A stretch of 64,000 bases of DNA from Delphinapterus leucas (GCF_002288925.2 NW_022098069.1:70288099-70352098), one strand, 5' to 3'. Shown: positions 12,270 to 24,109, counted from the first letter of the stretch. The notes: generated from the sequence alone by a model not told the origin. A program made the numbers and translations.

Positions 12270-12862
12270 ATTCAGCTGGTTATTCCTAGCTTTCAGGGCA
12301 CACGGACAAAGACTCTATTTGGATGTTTCCTGTGCAGATATGTGCCTATAAGGAGAGTATTTCAAAAGATTAAAATTAAAGAACACACACACAAGAGAAG
12401 CTCTGGCCTAAGCCCTCATCAGTTCATTCTCTTTCCTTCTCTATGACCACAGAATCTTTTCCAGAGGTTTTAAAATCCAACTTCTCATGAAAGTACAAAC
12501 CCAGAAATAGAAAATGACTTGCTTAGAGCCTGGTGTGCAACCCAGGTGTCCTCACTTCCAAACCATCTTTCTTCCCAGGCAACACAGTGTCAGCAATGTC
12601 TACATTACTGCATACAGCTAAGCAGACTTGTGGTCTAATCTCTGTACTGTTCACATTTAACAAGATATCAGCCCAGGGACTTTGAGCAATCATCTCTACC
12701 TTTACTGTGATTTTCCCTTTGGAAGAAGTTCAGAGGATTTATAGGGCATTTAAATCAACACATCTTCTTAAATATCATCTGGAGACATTTCTCCCATCTC
12801 CAAAGTTTAATTTTTATGACAGGAGCTAAAATTCTGCACAACCCCTACCTGCCATCCCCATG
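12270..12862. other. Unique sequence
   Basis: Mostly unrecognised. A stretch near 12500-12560 ('tgcaacccaggtgtcctca') may be a scrap of antisense MIR. Confidence 0.4.
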
Positions 12863-12936
12863 TATTGGGTTGGCCAAAAAGCTCCTTCGTATTTTAAGTA
12901 AAATAAAAGATATATTTTTCATTTTCACGAAGAACT

Positions 12937-14136
12937 TTATTGAGCAACATATTCACCGTTTCGTTCCACTACTTTGTGCCATTTTTCAGGCAACTTCGTA
13001 ATTCCATCTTCCCAAAACTTTTAATCTTTTTGAGCAAAGAAGTGTTTCAGGTGCCTTTTACAGTCTTCCAGGGAATTGAAATTTTTTTCCATTAAGAGAA
13101 TTTTGTAAAGACCGAAATAAATGGAAATCAGAAGGTGCGATGTCTGGTTAATATGGCGGATGAATCAGAACTTCCCAGCCGAGCTGTAACAGTTTTTGCC
13201 TGGTCATCAAAGAAACATGCAGTCTTGCGTTATCCTGATGGAAGTTTATGCGTTTTCTGTTGACTAATTCCAGACGTTTTTCGTCGAGTACTGCTTTCAG
13301 TTGGTCTAATTGGAACAGTACTTGTTAGAATTAATCGTTTGGTTTTCTGGAAGGAGCTCATAATAGAGGACTCCCTTCCAATCCCAGCATATACACAACA
13401 TCACCTTCTTTGGATGAAGACCAGCGTTTGGTGTGGTTGGTGGTTGTTGATTTCACTTGCCCCACGATCTCTTCCATTCCACATTATTGTACAGTATCCA
13501 CTTATCATCGCCCGTCACAATTTGTTTTAAAAACGGAAACTTTTCATTATGTTTCAGCAGAGAATTGCATGTAGAAATACGGTCAAGAAGGTTTTTTAGT
13601 TTAGTTTATGTGGAACCCAAACATCAAAGCAATGAACATAACCAAGCTGGTACAAATTATTTTCAATGCTTAATTTGGATATTTTGAGTATATCAGCTAC
13701 CTCCTGCATAGTATAACGTTGATTGTTCTCAGTTAATGTCTCTATTTGATCACTGCCAACTTCAACTGGTTTACCAGTTGAGCATCATGGAGCATCGTCC
13801 AGCAAGAAATCTCCAGCACGAAACTTTGCAAACCACTTTTGACATGTTCGATCAGTCACAGCACCTTCTCCATACACTGCACAAATCTTTCTCTCTTTTT
13901 AAAAATATTTTTTAAAAATACTTATTTATTTATTGGCTGCACCGAGTCTTAGTTGCCGCACGAGGGATCGTCGTTGCTGAGTGCAGGATCTTCGTTCCGG
14001 CACGCGGGATCTTTAGTTGCAGCATGCAGGCTCTTAGTTGTAGCATACGGGATCTAGTCTTGCGTTTCAGTTGCGTTTCTACCTTTCTTGAAATAATAAA
14101 GCATAATATGCCAAAACTGTTGCTTTTTTCTTCCAT
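12937..14136 (-). pseudogene. Mariner transposase pseudogene
   Basis: In an active element this gene encodes the D,D34D transposase that cuts the element at its TIRs and inserts it at TA. Here the minus strand retains a start at 14136 (MEEKSN...), a conserved HQDNARLH motif around 13217-13240 containing the second catalytic Asp, the PDIAPSDFHLF region with the third Asp around 13110-13145, and a stop at 12937-12939. The Ser codon of the usual 'YSPD' motif is replaced by TAA at 13148-13150. The N-terminal frame shifts soon after the start, and a SINE interrupts the gene at about 13896-14058. Without the SINE the span is about 1037 bp, close to the usual 345 codons. It cannot make a functional protein. 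Confidence 0.92.
13896..14058 (-). repeat. CHR-type SINE nested in mariner, antisense, truncated
   Basis: 'ttatttattggctgcacc' followed by successive degraded units ('cgcacgaggga', 'cggcacgcgggatcttt', 'gcagcatgcagg') is the antisense of the 3' half of an older CHR/Bov-tA-like SINE. The tRNA-like head is missing. Mariner sequence resumes at 'cttgcgtttcagttgcg', so the SINE is younger than the mariner insertion. I could not find a clean target duplication. Confidence 0.85.
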
Positions 14137-14321
14137 CTTCAATATTAAAATGGCTACACAAAAATTTACCAATTTTGATAATTTTTTTTTAAATGCATGC
14201 TGGTATGACATCTGTCACAATACAATCTACTAAAATTGTTTTGAATGAAGTTAAAGACAACTAAGTGCTACTAGAACCATGTTACGGAAAAAAACGAATG
14301 AACCTTTTGGCCAACCCAGTA

Positions 14322-14795
14322 TATAGCACCTCATCGCTATTCTTCTCCATCCCTTTCCATTTACTTCTCACTCTTAACTTGTCCCACTCCCTCTAATGGG
14401 AAAAGTCATCCTTCTCTGAATCTAATGCTCTTATAGCAAGGAACACCTCCTCTATAATCAGGGGAATAGTGTCCTTCATCATCTTGTTATGGTGACTTAT
14501 AATTAGTACTTATTTCAACTCTCTTCTACAAACTCTTAAATATTAACATGGAAAATAAAACTAGTCAAGTAATTATTTTCTCAGGCAATAGTCAGGGCAA
14601 TGTAGGTTGTTCCAAGGAAACTCCCTCCACTGACCTGGAGCCACTAAAACCTCACTTTGATTCATTGTTGACAAAGAAATAAAACATAGCTTATAAGAGT
14701 ATACTCAGGGTTACTAAGGCATATCTGGCTTGGAGTCAATACAACTTACTTTGTTTTCTCTTTATTTTTTGACTGTCTTTCTATGTGTTTGTTTC
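14322..14795. other. Unique sequence
   Basis: No feature recognised. Confidence 0.45.
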
Positions 14796-14797
14796 CT

Positions 14798-14932
14798 CTG
14801 CTGGACTGTGAGATCCTTGGGGCAGGACTGTATCTTATTGGTTGTTTTGTGCCACAAGCCTGGTATTTTACCTACAATAAATTGGCCACTCACTAAATGT
14901 TCAAGAAAGAATAAATGGAAGAACAAATGAAA
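14798..14932 (+). repeat. L2 3'-end fragment
   Basis: 'gactgtgagatccttggggc', 'aggactgtatctt' and the end 'ctcactaaatgttcaagaa' follow the sense order of the L2 3' end. Confidence 0.65.
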
Positions 14933-14934
14933 AT

Positions 14935-17480
14935 CTCTATGGAAACTAAAATTTTGTAGGTATTGAGTACAGGGGAGAGCAAAAGGAGAAAGGATTGCCC
15001 TCCCAACTTGCTAACCCAAGCTGATGCCAGAAATCTGAGTTGAGCTGTGTTAAAGATATCCCTCCCTCCCAGACTCAATCCACTCATCTTCCTTTAAAAT
15101 CCATACAGGGACTGGAGCAGAGCCGTCTCATTCACTGTCTGGGAACATCAAGGCAGCTTTCCTTTGTGGTCTGTGGTTGGCGACAGCAGAGGCTAACAGA
15201 TTCCATCTGCCTGGCTCTGGGCTGTAATCCCCTTTGCTGGCCTCTCCACTGTGAGGACACGGCCCAGCAAGGCCAGCGGGGAGCCTTCATGCCTGCTCGT
15301 CTCTGCTGCCTGTTTCCCTGACAGGTTTTTATTACTTCTTCTCTGCATAAATAGCTAGTCTACCAGGCCAGCAAGTTCTTTAGATTTTACACATTATGCA
15401 GTGTCAAAAGTAGCATAAATCTGAGTCTCCCTCACCTGAACTCCCCCCATCCCCCACCCCCACCATCACCAGCTAACACAGGGTCTTTCTTTACATTGAA
15501 AGCTGCCAGCTGTGCAAAGGGCGAGAAATTAGCAGCTCTCCCAGCCAAAGACCTCAGTAAGGATGAGTGCATATTGATAAGATGGGCTGTGGCTATATCA
15601 CCTAGATTACACATCCAGTTTGGAAATTGCAAAGGTGCCTTAATACCATAAGCAAACACTGTAAACTTAAAAAAAATTCCATCTCTCTTATCTGATTGAG
15701 ACCGATCCAGGTTATCTCAACAGCTAAATGGCAATGCATTTTAAATGAAACAGGAGGCAAATCTAGGTACTTTGTGTAAGCAGAAGAACAGAATTGTGGG
15801 GAAAAGACACTAGTGCCTTATCTCACAGGGTCCCTCGGAAAAAATAATGCTACTCTCAAAGAAAAATTTTAGCTGACAAGAGTGTCCAGTTGATAATTCC
15901 ATGGCCTTTAATAATTTATGTACCTAATTTTATCTTTAAAATGCAATAAATTTGATTTTGAGTGTAGTTTAAGATAAACTAATAAAACACAGCAAAATAA
16001 CTCCCAATGCTCTCAAAATTGCTTTTCCACTGATATCAAAATCAAAGTGAGATTGAGCATTGGATAAACTGATTTGAATTTATAACATTTTGCTCCCAAA
16101 GAGGCATTCTCCCTTTATAGATGAAGGACTAACAGCTGCATATTTATGTTGTGATGCGCACTGATGTGATTTCAAGGGTTTCTCACCTGGATGCATAGCA
16201 GACATACCTGGCCCATGAAAATTCCCAAGAAATAGGTTTTTTGTCTCCTGTCTTTTTTTCCCAGTCTAAAATTAACAATGTTGCATTTTTTTACAAAAGC
16301 AGTGGTTCAGTGAAGAAGCTATTACCTACATTCAAAGAAAAGTGTTATTGAAGAATTAAATGTATCATTATGGAAGAGACAGAATCCAAAAGCCAGTCAT
16401 TTTCAATGCTAACATAGTCGCGCTCTAATTTAGATTTGTTTATAATCACCTGCTATGATTCAGAGTCATTTAGATAACATATCACATTACTAATAACTTT
16501 ATAAATCATCAAATGTACAGCATAAAGAAAACCTATCTAATTGAAAATAGAATTAACAAAAAGCAAAGGTATTTTTAACTGTTGGTGTAAAGAAATTGTG
16601 ATCATTTTATGTTTTTTAAAAAGTCATTGGAAGCAGAGGTCATTTGTAAGAGCAATTTTGTGCCATACGCAGTGAACATGAATAAAAGGAAAGACACTTG
16701 ATTTGCATGCAGTATAGATCACTAAGTAATTTTAGAGAACTTCTAGTCTCTGGTGCGATAAGAAAATGAGCATTACAGTCTTGAATGAAATTCACAGAAA
16801 TAGTCTCAGGACAGTAAATTGCCTATAAACTCTTGCCAAGTAGAAAGCACTCTGAAATCCTGAATAACATCAAGGAAATATGTATATTTCATGAGTTCTC
16901 CATCCAAGAATCTAAAATTGACCTACTTATCAGTTCCATAATTCTTTCACTCGATGATAATTACTTTTCACATTAACTTAATTCTTAACTCTCATCTTCA
17001 GGTCTTTTCATCTCTATCTGCTCTAATTTCTTTTAAGAGAGTTTTTCCAAATCATGTCTCTGTTGTATTGTGTTAAAGTAAATAACTTCACCAGCCAGCT
17101 GTATGGCATTAAATGATGCAGTAACTATCTGGGCCAATGTTTCTGGAGGTCACTGCCGTCCCTAAAACATCAACTGGCAGTTCTACAGCTTTTCCATAAT
17201 ATTATTCTTCATAGTGATACCCTATAGGTGGTACAGGATTCTCAAATATTTTTATTCCTTTTCCAGTAAACATATGTCAGCTACCTGATGTGCAAAGGCA
17301 TAATATTGGTATTATCACAGAAAGACTAAATTACTTTTAAATTAATAATTAAATAAGTCTTATAATTTGTGGAATATGCAAAAACATGGGGAAGGTATCT
17401 TCGATTTTGATATTAATCAAATAATTTCATATTTTAAAAATGAGTTGCCGTTGTTTAAGTATTCCCAGTGATTAAACAAA
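14935..17480. other. Unique sequence, GC-richer at 15030-15660
   Basis: No interspersed repeat is recognised for 2.5 kb. The part at 15030-15660 is more GC-rich than its surroundings and contains E-box-like CAGCTG, GATAAG and a forkhead-like AGCAAACA near 15650. Motifs this short arise by chance, so this is only a candidate regulatory region. From about 15900 to 17480 the DNA is AT-rich with many TAAT cores. Confidence 0.4.
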
Positions 17481-17484
17481 ATGC

Positions 17485-18062
17485 TGCGTTTAGGAGCATT
17501 TGAGATTATTATAATTGGCCCAACGTTCTTGGAGGAGCATTTGGTTTTATGTTTTAAAGGCACGAAAATGTGTGCTACCCTAATCCACAGATCCCATCTC
17601 TAGGAATATTTTCTAAGGCAACATTAATAGGTATGCAAATATATATTTTTAAGAATTTCATTAAAGTTTTATTTATAGACTATAAACATGGATATATATA
17701 TACATGTGTATATATATCATGCTTCACTCAAATAATAAAGTGATGTGATGACAAGATAACAGTCTGGAAGTTTATACATTTATTGGTAAGGAAGGATGTT
17801 TATGTTTTGTTTTGACTGATAAGAGTGGCTAATAGCAGTTGGCAAATTATAAGCAATTTGTGTAAAAATTGTTATACATATAAGGGGAAGTGTCTAAAAT
17901 GTATACACTAAAATATTTACAATGGTTTTCTCTGAGTAATTGAATTATAGAAGATCCTATTTTTTTCATTTCTGTTTAATAATAGTTTTGGATTTTCTAC
18001 AGTAACTATGGATGGTATGATTTTTTAAAACATTCTAAAATAAAAATTCACTTAAAAATAGG
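17485..18062 (+). repeat. Old L1 (L1M) 3'-end fragment
   Basis: 'ccacagatcccatctctagg', 'aaaatatttacaatggtttt', 'ctgagtaattgaattata' and 'ttttggattttctacag' follow the sense order of the 3' end of old mammalian L1. A TA-rich run lies inside at about 17691-17718. No coding capacity remains. Confidence 0.7.
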
Positions 18063-18064
18063 AA

Positions 18065-18800
18065 TTTATTACTGGCATATTTGTTCATTATCTACTCATT
18101 AAAGATAATGAGCAAAAATATTTCATTTCTCAGCTAAGCTTGAAAAAATTTCTGTATATACTCATTACATGATATTGTTCCACCTGGGTGACAACCACAT
18201 CCCTTACTTCTAATGGTTATCCTTAAATTCTCTTCTTCCAGGTAGTCTGTGTGGAACCATTTATAGGAATCACCATTTGTAATTGGAAGGGCAGGCAATA
18301 GCAAAAGTAGATCAGCTCCAAGGAATATGAGTGTTTTGAAGGAATTAGTGCAGGGAAGAGAAAACGTATTTCCAGGGCTGTGAGGAAACCCTTCAAGGCT
18401 GCCGTCAGTGCTACAGCGACTCTTCAACATATTTCAGTAGGAAATGGGCCACTGTCACTAAGGGACATGGTAAGGAAAAACAGTCCAGTCATCTGAGCGT
18501 CCTTGGTTGATTAGTCCAAATCCATCATCTTTATTAGTAAAATGAAAGCACATCCTCTGCATGTGGTCAGCTTGACCTGTGAAGTACAGCATATCATTCT
18601 TTCCTCAAGCATTGCTCCCATTGTCCTATTCACTGAGTGCTGGACATTTTCTCATGATGAGACATGTTTTGTCTTTCTAAATAGAATTCATGGAGAAATT
18701 TATACATAAATGCTGAGCACTCCTTGCGTCTATGTCACGGCACTCTTTGTCCAAGGCAATGCCCCTGTTAACTGCAATCTTATAGTTAGATTATTCATCA
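18065..18800. other. Unique sequence
   Basis: A 98-codon frame on the minus strand (18134-18430) has no recognisable domain and no splice signals worth noting. I see no supported feature. Confidence 0.45.
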
Positions 18801-18804
18801 GAAA

Positions 18805-18930
18805 ATATGTAAATTCTACAAGAACTGGAACCATGTCTTATCCACCACTTTATATCTAGCACTAGATACAAAGAAGACATTCAATTAATGCTTGTTGAAT
18901 GAATGAATGAATGAATGGTGAATAATGAAT
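18805..18930 (+). repeat. L2 3'-end fragment
   Basis: 'ggaaccatgtcttatccac', 'cactagatacaaagaagaca' and the GAAT-repeat tail 'cttgttgaatgaatgaatga' mark a sense L2 3' end. The terminal (GAAT)n has expanded slightly. Confidence 0.75.
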
Positions 18931-19119
18931 GAGAACATGAGTTAAACAATAGTAATTGAAAGTCAAGTGTTTATACATGAACAGTCATGAAGAAGAACTA
19001 TGAAAAGTAAAAAACACCAGGTAGACTTAATTATATGTGACCATTTAAAGCATGATGAATATGATATCAGTAAATAACAGGGAATATTAAAATTATTTTC
19101 TGAAAGGTGCTAGGTTAAC

Positions 19120-20265
19120 TAGATAACAATTAGATAAAGCAGTTTAATCCACATTATACACCACACAACAAAATTCCATATGATCTAAAGTGCCACAGAA
19201 AAAAAGAATATTAAGTATTCATCAATTCTCTGAAGAAGAGCTAATGAATATGTAAAATGATAAATACCTAAGCTTCCTAACATAGAAGCAGTAGAAGAAA
19301 TGCTAAACTAAGTAATCAACATTCAGTGATACAAAAATTCTAAACTACTGTAAAAGTTTAAAAGTAGTAAAACTTTGTATTTTTAAATACAAATTGATTG
19401 GAAAATTGGAAAAAAAATTCTCCAGTGACTAGGTATAAAATATGATTAGTCAATTCCCTCAGGAGAAAGTGCACTTAGAAAACCAACATACTGGGGGCTT
19501 CCCTTCCCTTCCCTGGTGGCGCAGTGGTTGAGAGTCCGCCTGCCGATGCAGGGGATACAGGTTCGTGCCCCGGTCCGGAAAGATCCCACATGCCGTGGAG
19601 CGGCTGGGCCCGTGAGCCATGGCCGCTGAGCCTGCGCGTCCAGAGCCTGTGCTCCGCAACGGGAGAGGCCACAACAGTGAGAGGCCTGCGTACAGCAAAA
19701 AAATAATAATAATAAATAAATGAAAACCAACATATTGAAAAGTCTGCAATCTCAATAATAAGGAATCAGTAGAATTAGAAAAAAAACCGCATGGCACCAT
19801 TTTTCACCTGTTGAATCAGCCATTAAAAACTGTTAACAGCTAATGCTGTTTCAGAGCATACTAAAAATGGTAAAGTAAGTCATACTTTGCCCACAGCAAA
19901 GTAAATTAACACTATCCTTTTGGAAAACAATTTGGCAATATGTTTCAAGTACTATAAAAATGTTTGCATGCTTTGTTCTAATATTCCCATTTTGTAAGGC
20001 TCACCCGTTTGAAAATAACACACCTGAAGTACCTCTCTGTATTCATTGCTTTTTATTTATAGAAGTGAAAACTGAGCCAAAAATGTCCAAGAATAGGGAA
20101 AAAGTTAAGTAATTTTGGAACACCCATTCAAAAGAGTATGAAGGAGCAATTTCAATGAGAGCTATGGATATGAAAAAATTATGGATAAGAAAAAATACAA
20201 CATTATATACATAATATGATTGCAGCTGTGTAAAATACATGCATCTGGGAAAGGTGGGAGGACAC
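19120..20265 (+). repeat. Old L1/HAL1-like fragment, split by a SINE
   Basis: 'ttttggaaaacaatttggca', 'gtactataaaaatgtttgca' and 'acataatatgattgcagctg' match the sense 3' region of old L1 or HAL1. The left half (19120-19477) is AT-rich and compatible with the same element but less certain. A young SINE at 19491-19721 interrupts it. Confidence 0.55.
19491..19721 (+). repeat. Young CHR-type SINE with target duplication
   Basis: Head 'ttccctggtggcgcagtggt', B-box-like 'ggttcgtgccccggtc', CpG-rich body and an A-rich tail. A perfect 13-bp duplication 'gaaaaccaacata' lies at 19478-19490 and 19722-19734. Low divergence and retained CpGs indicate a recent, lineage-specific insertion. Frames up to 113 codons across it come from SINE sequence only. 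Confidence 0.96.
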
Positions 20266-20269
20266 TTTT

Positions 20270-20530
20270 ATCTCTTGCTTCTTCCATCCTGTTGTCTGGA
20301 ATAGAGATTTATGAGTTCCAGAGGCTTCTTTCACCTTCATGTAGAGGGTGGCACTGAGGAACAGTCAAGCCTCAAGCTTGAAGTCTGAGGCCCTGCAGAC
20401 ACAATGAAGCTGCCACATCAGCCCTGGGTGGAATACTTCAGATTATTTATCTCAGCTTTTATTATTTAAGCCTCAGCTTAAAGTTTGGGGTTTTCTGTTA
20501 CTGTTTGTTAGTTTGTTTTTGCTGAATGCA
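20270..20530 (+). repeat. Possible old LTR fragment
   Basis: 'gaagctgccacatcagccct', 'ttattatttaagcc' and 'ggggttttctgttactg' resemble the 3' part of an old MaLR/ERVL-type LTR. The related ending 'gggttggatttctgtcactt' occurs near 38190. The family assignment is tentative. Confidence 0.35.
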
Positions 20531-21470
20531 TCTGAGCCTAATCGTAACCCATGTGTAATAAAAAATGTCTAGGATTCATTCTCTATTTGGCATGAACAAG
20601 CAATTCCAAGTTCTAGTTAAAATTTTAAGCTAAATATTAATATTTTTATTCTGAACATAGTCTGTTATACTGCATCATTGAATATCATACATTATGTTTT
20701 AAAATGTCCTATTTATCAAGGTGTTTACCCAAATAAGAAATGGTACACTGCAATATTTTGTCATTATTAATAATCATTAAATTCAGAAGTTTCATAAGTA
20801 GTTAATCTGACTTGATTCCTATTTTTTCTTGTTTCCAGTTTATTTCCCACCCTAACAATGAGAGCAGTTCTCTGTTTTCAGGTTTTTTTTGCTTTGTTTC
20901 AGAACCGTCATATCCCTCTCACGGGAACTGCCTAACTCTGTTTAGTTTTGGCAGCCACAAAATATGTTCCCAGGACAAATGGCCCATGTACGCTGTGAAG
21001 TGTACACAATTCCCAGGTCAGAATAATGCTACATGCTAACAAGCAGATGCATACAGCTGGCGTTTTAAAAGACTTGGCAAAATTCACTCTTTGTTCAGCT
21101 TTCTTACAATCCTTATAAGATTTTTCTGAATATTTTATACTGGCCTTATTTTATAACATCTAAATTGAGAAGAAAATTGAATACAAACACATGATACATA
21201 TACAATGATTAAGTTCCAGGGCTTTATTTTATTTTTTTTTTCACTTGGGTCATCAAAACCTCAGTGTCATCATTTTTAGAATTAAATATTGTGGATGATA
21301 CTTATAACAAATTAGGTGTAATGAGGCGTTAAGAAAAGTCAGAATTGTTTATTAACATAAGTGCTAAGTCAATGAGATAAAAAGCAAAACGTTTATTTTA
21401 TTTTGGCTGGTCAGCTAGAAAATATGTGAACTGAAGAAAAGCAAACTTTGCAAAGTTTCCATTTAACTAT
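20531..21470. other. Unique AT-rich sequence
   Basis: No feature recognised. The 75-codon frame at 20812-21039 has no recognisable product. Confidence 0.45.
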
Positions 21471-21491
21471 ACACAAAAAGAATAGCATGTA

Positions 21492-21692
21492 GGGCTTCCC
21501 TGGTGGCGCAGTGGTTGAGAGTCCACCTGCCGATGCAGGGGAAACGGGTTCTTGCCCCGGTCCGGGAGGATCCCACATGCCGTGAAGCAGCTGGACCCAT
21601 GAGCCGTGGCCGCTGGGCCTGCGCGTCTGGAGCCTGTGCTCCGCAGCAGGAGAGGCCACAGCGGTGAGAGGCCCACGTACCGCAAAAAAAAA
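21492..21692 (+). repeat. Young CHR-type SINE with target duplication
   Basis: Same subfamily as the copy at 19491. A perfect 17-bp duplication beginning 'aaaaagaatagc' lies at 21475-21491 and 21693-21709. The poly(A) tail is still nearly pure, another sign of youth. Confidence 0.97.
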
Positions 21693-21709
21693 AAAAAGAA
21701 TAGCATGTA

Positions 21710-22478
21710 ATTTAACATATTATTCTGTACCAATTCTATGCTACGTGGTCAAAAGAAAATAGCTTCTACTTAAGGATTTATAATCCTTAGGAAGGAAGGA
21801 AGAAAGAAAACAGATAATGCTATGTTCAAGAAACATTACAGTTAATTTCTCTAGCAAACCTATTTGAATATCCAGTAAATTCTAAAGACAACCATATTTT
21901 ATATCTATATATATACACATACATGCATAATATACATATGTGCATATATCTCTTTGGAAGAACCATAAATGTATTCCTCATAATTTTTAGGTTATATATA
22001 TGAGCAATTAAAAAAAGAGGTTCAGTTCAAAAATGGTCGATGAAATATTTTTTAACAGGGTAAATTTTGTCAAAAATTGTACATAAGTGTCTGAGTCAAT
22101 TGATTCTGCACAATTTTTCATGATAGAATATTTAGTTGAGAAACTATTCACTAGGAGGATTGGTAACTCAGTAGTCACTATTTATATCAAGCTACACTCA
22201 GGAATTTTTCAAAACTACAGTCAGGAATATAGTCAGAAAAAAGTAAGACATAGGGTAGTAAGAGTTAAAGTCACAGGTTCAGCTCAAATGACCTCTTCTC
22301 TAAAGAGCCTATTTTAACAGCCTGACCTGCTTCCTCTGAACAAACATGGCAGTTGGTCGTGCCCCTGATATGATTCCTGAGTCTTCTAGCTCACGTTATA
22401 ATTTTTTGTATAAGCCTACAGAGATTATTGCTCCAATCTCCTGCATGGTTCCTCTTCCTCCAGTCTTGCTTCTGTATG
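21710..22478. other. Unique sequence with AT-rich low complexity
   Basis: A short GGAA run at about 21791-21802 and an imperfect AT/CA tract at about 21898-21955. The rest is unrecognised. Short frames at 22087-22317 and 22346-22579 are not supported as genes. Confidence 0.45.
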
Positions 22479-22481
22479 ATC

Positions 22482-22669
22482 TAGTGGTTCTCAGACTTGA
22501 GCATGCCTTGGAATCATCTGAAAGCCTTGTGAAACCACACATTGGTGAGTCTCCTTCTCCACAGGTCTTGATTGAGTAGCTTTGGGGTGAAGTCGAAGAA
22601 TTTGCATTTTTAACAAATTTCCAGGCGATAACTATTCTGCTGGTTTTGAGAATATTTGGAGAACCACTG
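22482..22669 (+). repeat. MER5A non-autonomous hAT-Charlie transposon
   Basis: Terminal inverted repeats 'agtggttctcag' and 'ggagaaccactg' bound a body with 'ggaatcatctgaaagccttg' and 'gaagaatttgcatttttaac', diagnostic of MER5A. About 188 bp, near full length. It needed a transposase supplied by an autonomous Charlie element. Confidence 0.9.
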
Positions 22670-22815
22670 ACTGGTCTATTCTTTACTCCACCAAGGAGAC
22701 AGAGAGAGCTTTAAAAACAAACAACCAAGGATGTTTAAAGAGTTCTAGTATCTTAAATAGTCTATACTACAAGACGCTTTCATTCATATGGCACTTCCCT
22801 ACTGGAGCTTATTTC

Positions 22816-23080
22816 ATTTATTTGTTTGTTTGTTTGTTTGTTTATGTCTGTGTTGGGTCTTCGTTGCTGCCCGCGGGTTTTCGGGCTTTCTCTAGTTGCA
22901 GTGAGTGGGGGCTACTCTTCGCTGCGGTGTGCGGGCTTCTCGTTGCGGTGGCTTCTCTTGTTGTGGAGCACGGGCTTCAGTAGTTGTGGCTCACGGGCTT
23001 AGTTGCTCTGCGGCATGTGGGGTATTCCCGCACCAGGGCTTGGCGGGCGGATTCTTAACCACTGCGCCACCAGGGAATTC
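22816..23080 (-). repeat. CHR-type SINE, antisense, longer subfamily
   Basis: Starts with a (GTTT)n tail then 'gtgttgggtcttcgttgctg' and ends with 'taaccactgcgccaccaggg', the reverse complement of the SINE head. Imperfect duplications 'ctggagcttatttc' and 'ctggagcctctttc' flank it near 22802 and 23081. The body has the extended 'gttgtggctcacgggc' units of older CHR copies. Confidence 0.93.
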
Positions 23081-23089
23081 CTGGAGCCT

Positions 23090-23645
23090 CTTTCTTACCA
23101 GTTCCCTCCTTCACACTCCAGAAACAGTCATGTTAAACTTTTGAGATTCTCAAATGTAATTAGCTTTCTTTCTCTTCAGGGCGTTTATGTCTCTTCTTCC
23201 TGGCACGGTCATTTCTTCCTCTACCTGGCTAACTCATACTTACATTTCAGGCAGCACATTTTTCTTCTTTCAGGAAGTCTTTCTGTCTCCATTAGGTGTT
23301 GCTCCTATGTATCCCCTGAATGCTCAACTTCTATTTCAGCCTAGTGATAATACAATAGCTCCTCACTCAGTTAGAGAGTCTATAACGGGCATTGGCAGCA
23401 TCTTTTTAGCTCACCACTGTGTAGCACAGGACTTAACATGTGCCAGCTGCTCAGTAAAGATCTGGAATGGGTGAATAACTTAATGAATGAATGTCCTAGG
23501 TTACCTATCAGACTTTAAGCTTGTGGGATAAGGATTTAGTGCTTGGATCTTCGTCTTCCTCATGGCATCAAGTATAGTCCCCTGCCCATGGTAAGCACTA
23601 TATAGTGATGATTTGGTTAAAAGAAGAGATGAATGGATATAGGGA
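23090..23645 (+). repeat. Long L2 3' region
   Basis: Begins in sequence resembling the end of L2 ORF2 ('tacatttcaggcagcacatt', 'ggaagtctttctgtctccat') and continues through the 3' UTR to two successive tail-like segments ('taacttaatgaatgaatg' near 23480 and 'gaagagatgaatggat' near 23625). The two tails suggest either two L2 copies end to end or an internal duplication. Confidence 0.7.
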
Positions 23646-23649
23646 TGGA

Positions 23650-24108
23650 TGAAAGGAAAAGGGGGAACACAGCCAAATACCTAGGAGTAGCTACAGTATT
23701 TGGAAAGGTTAAGTAGGAATCTTCTTATATTTACTAAAACAAACAAACAAAACAAACGGACAAACTCTCTGACATGGATTCAAGGAAGCTAACCCATAAA
23801 AGGAAAGTAATGGCAAATACCTATTCTAGAAAATTGAAAAATAAATTTTTGAGGGGTTACTCCATCATCTGAAAGTTCAGTATTAGAAGACATTAAGCCT
23901 TACTAGAAAAGTATTCCTGGAAAATGTGTAGGGAGAGATGTTCCCAACAGAAACAACATTCATATTAATAGAGGAAATGGCAATATCACAATACATTTGT
24001 GTAAGTAAAGAGCCATAACACAAGAGTATTCAGACATTGGCTTCAGCTGTGCCTGCCATCTGGTAGGTCACAGTGTGGGAAAAATGAGAGCTGTGACACA
24101 GGAAAATA
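23650..24108. other. Unique sequence
   Basis: No feature recognised apart from a short AAAC run near 23740. Confidence 0.4.
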
Positions 24109-24109
24109 A

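Larger units (their letters stand above)
12865..14319 (-). mobile_element. Mariner DNA transposon, full length, inactive
   Basis: Both ends are present. The left inverted repeat begins 'ttgggttggccaaaaagctc' and the right one is its imperfect inverse ending 'ttttggccaacccag'. A TA target duplication sits at 12863-12864 and 14320-14321. The element is 1455 bp; without the roughly 163-bp nested SINE it is about 1.29 kb, the normal size for a mariner. The end sequence is that of the mariner known from cetartiodactyls (Bovmar-like). The transposase reads on the minus strand and is broken. Confidence 0.95.

Noticed and set aside
13339..13687. Plus-strand frames inside the mariner
   Set aside because: They are antisense to the transposase pseudogene.
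13896..14058. A clean target duplication for the SINE nested in the mariner
   Set aside because: Only a weak 'atcttt-ct'/'atctagtct' resemblance is present, not enough to call.
19446..19800. Frames of 65-113 codons, also at 21411-21733, 29239-29582 and 30431-30908
   Set aside because: They give near-identical translations at each young SINE because they read SINE sequence; not genes.
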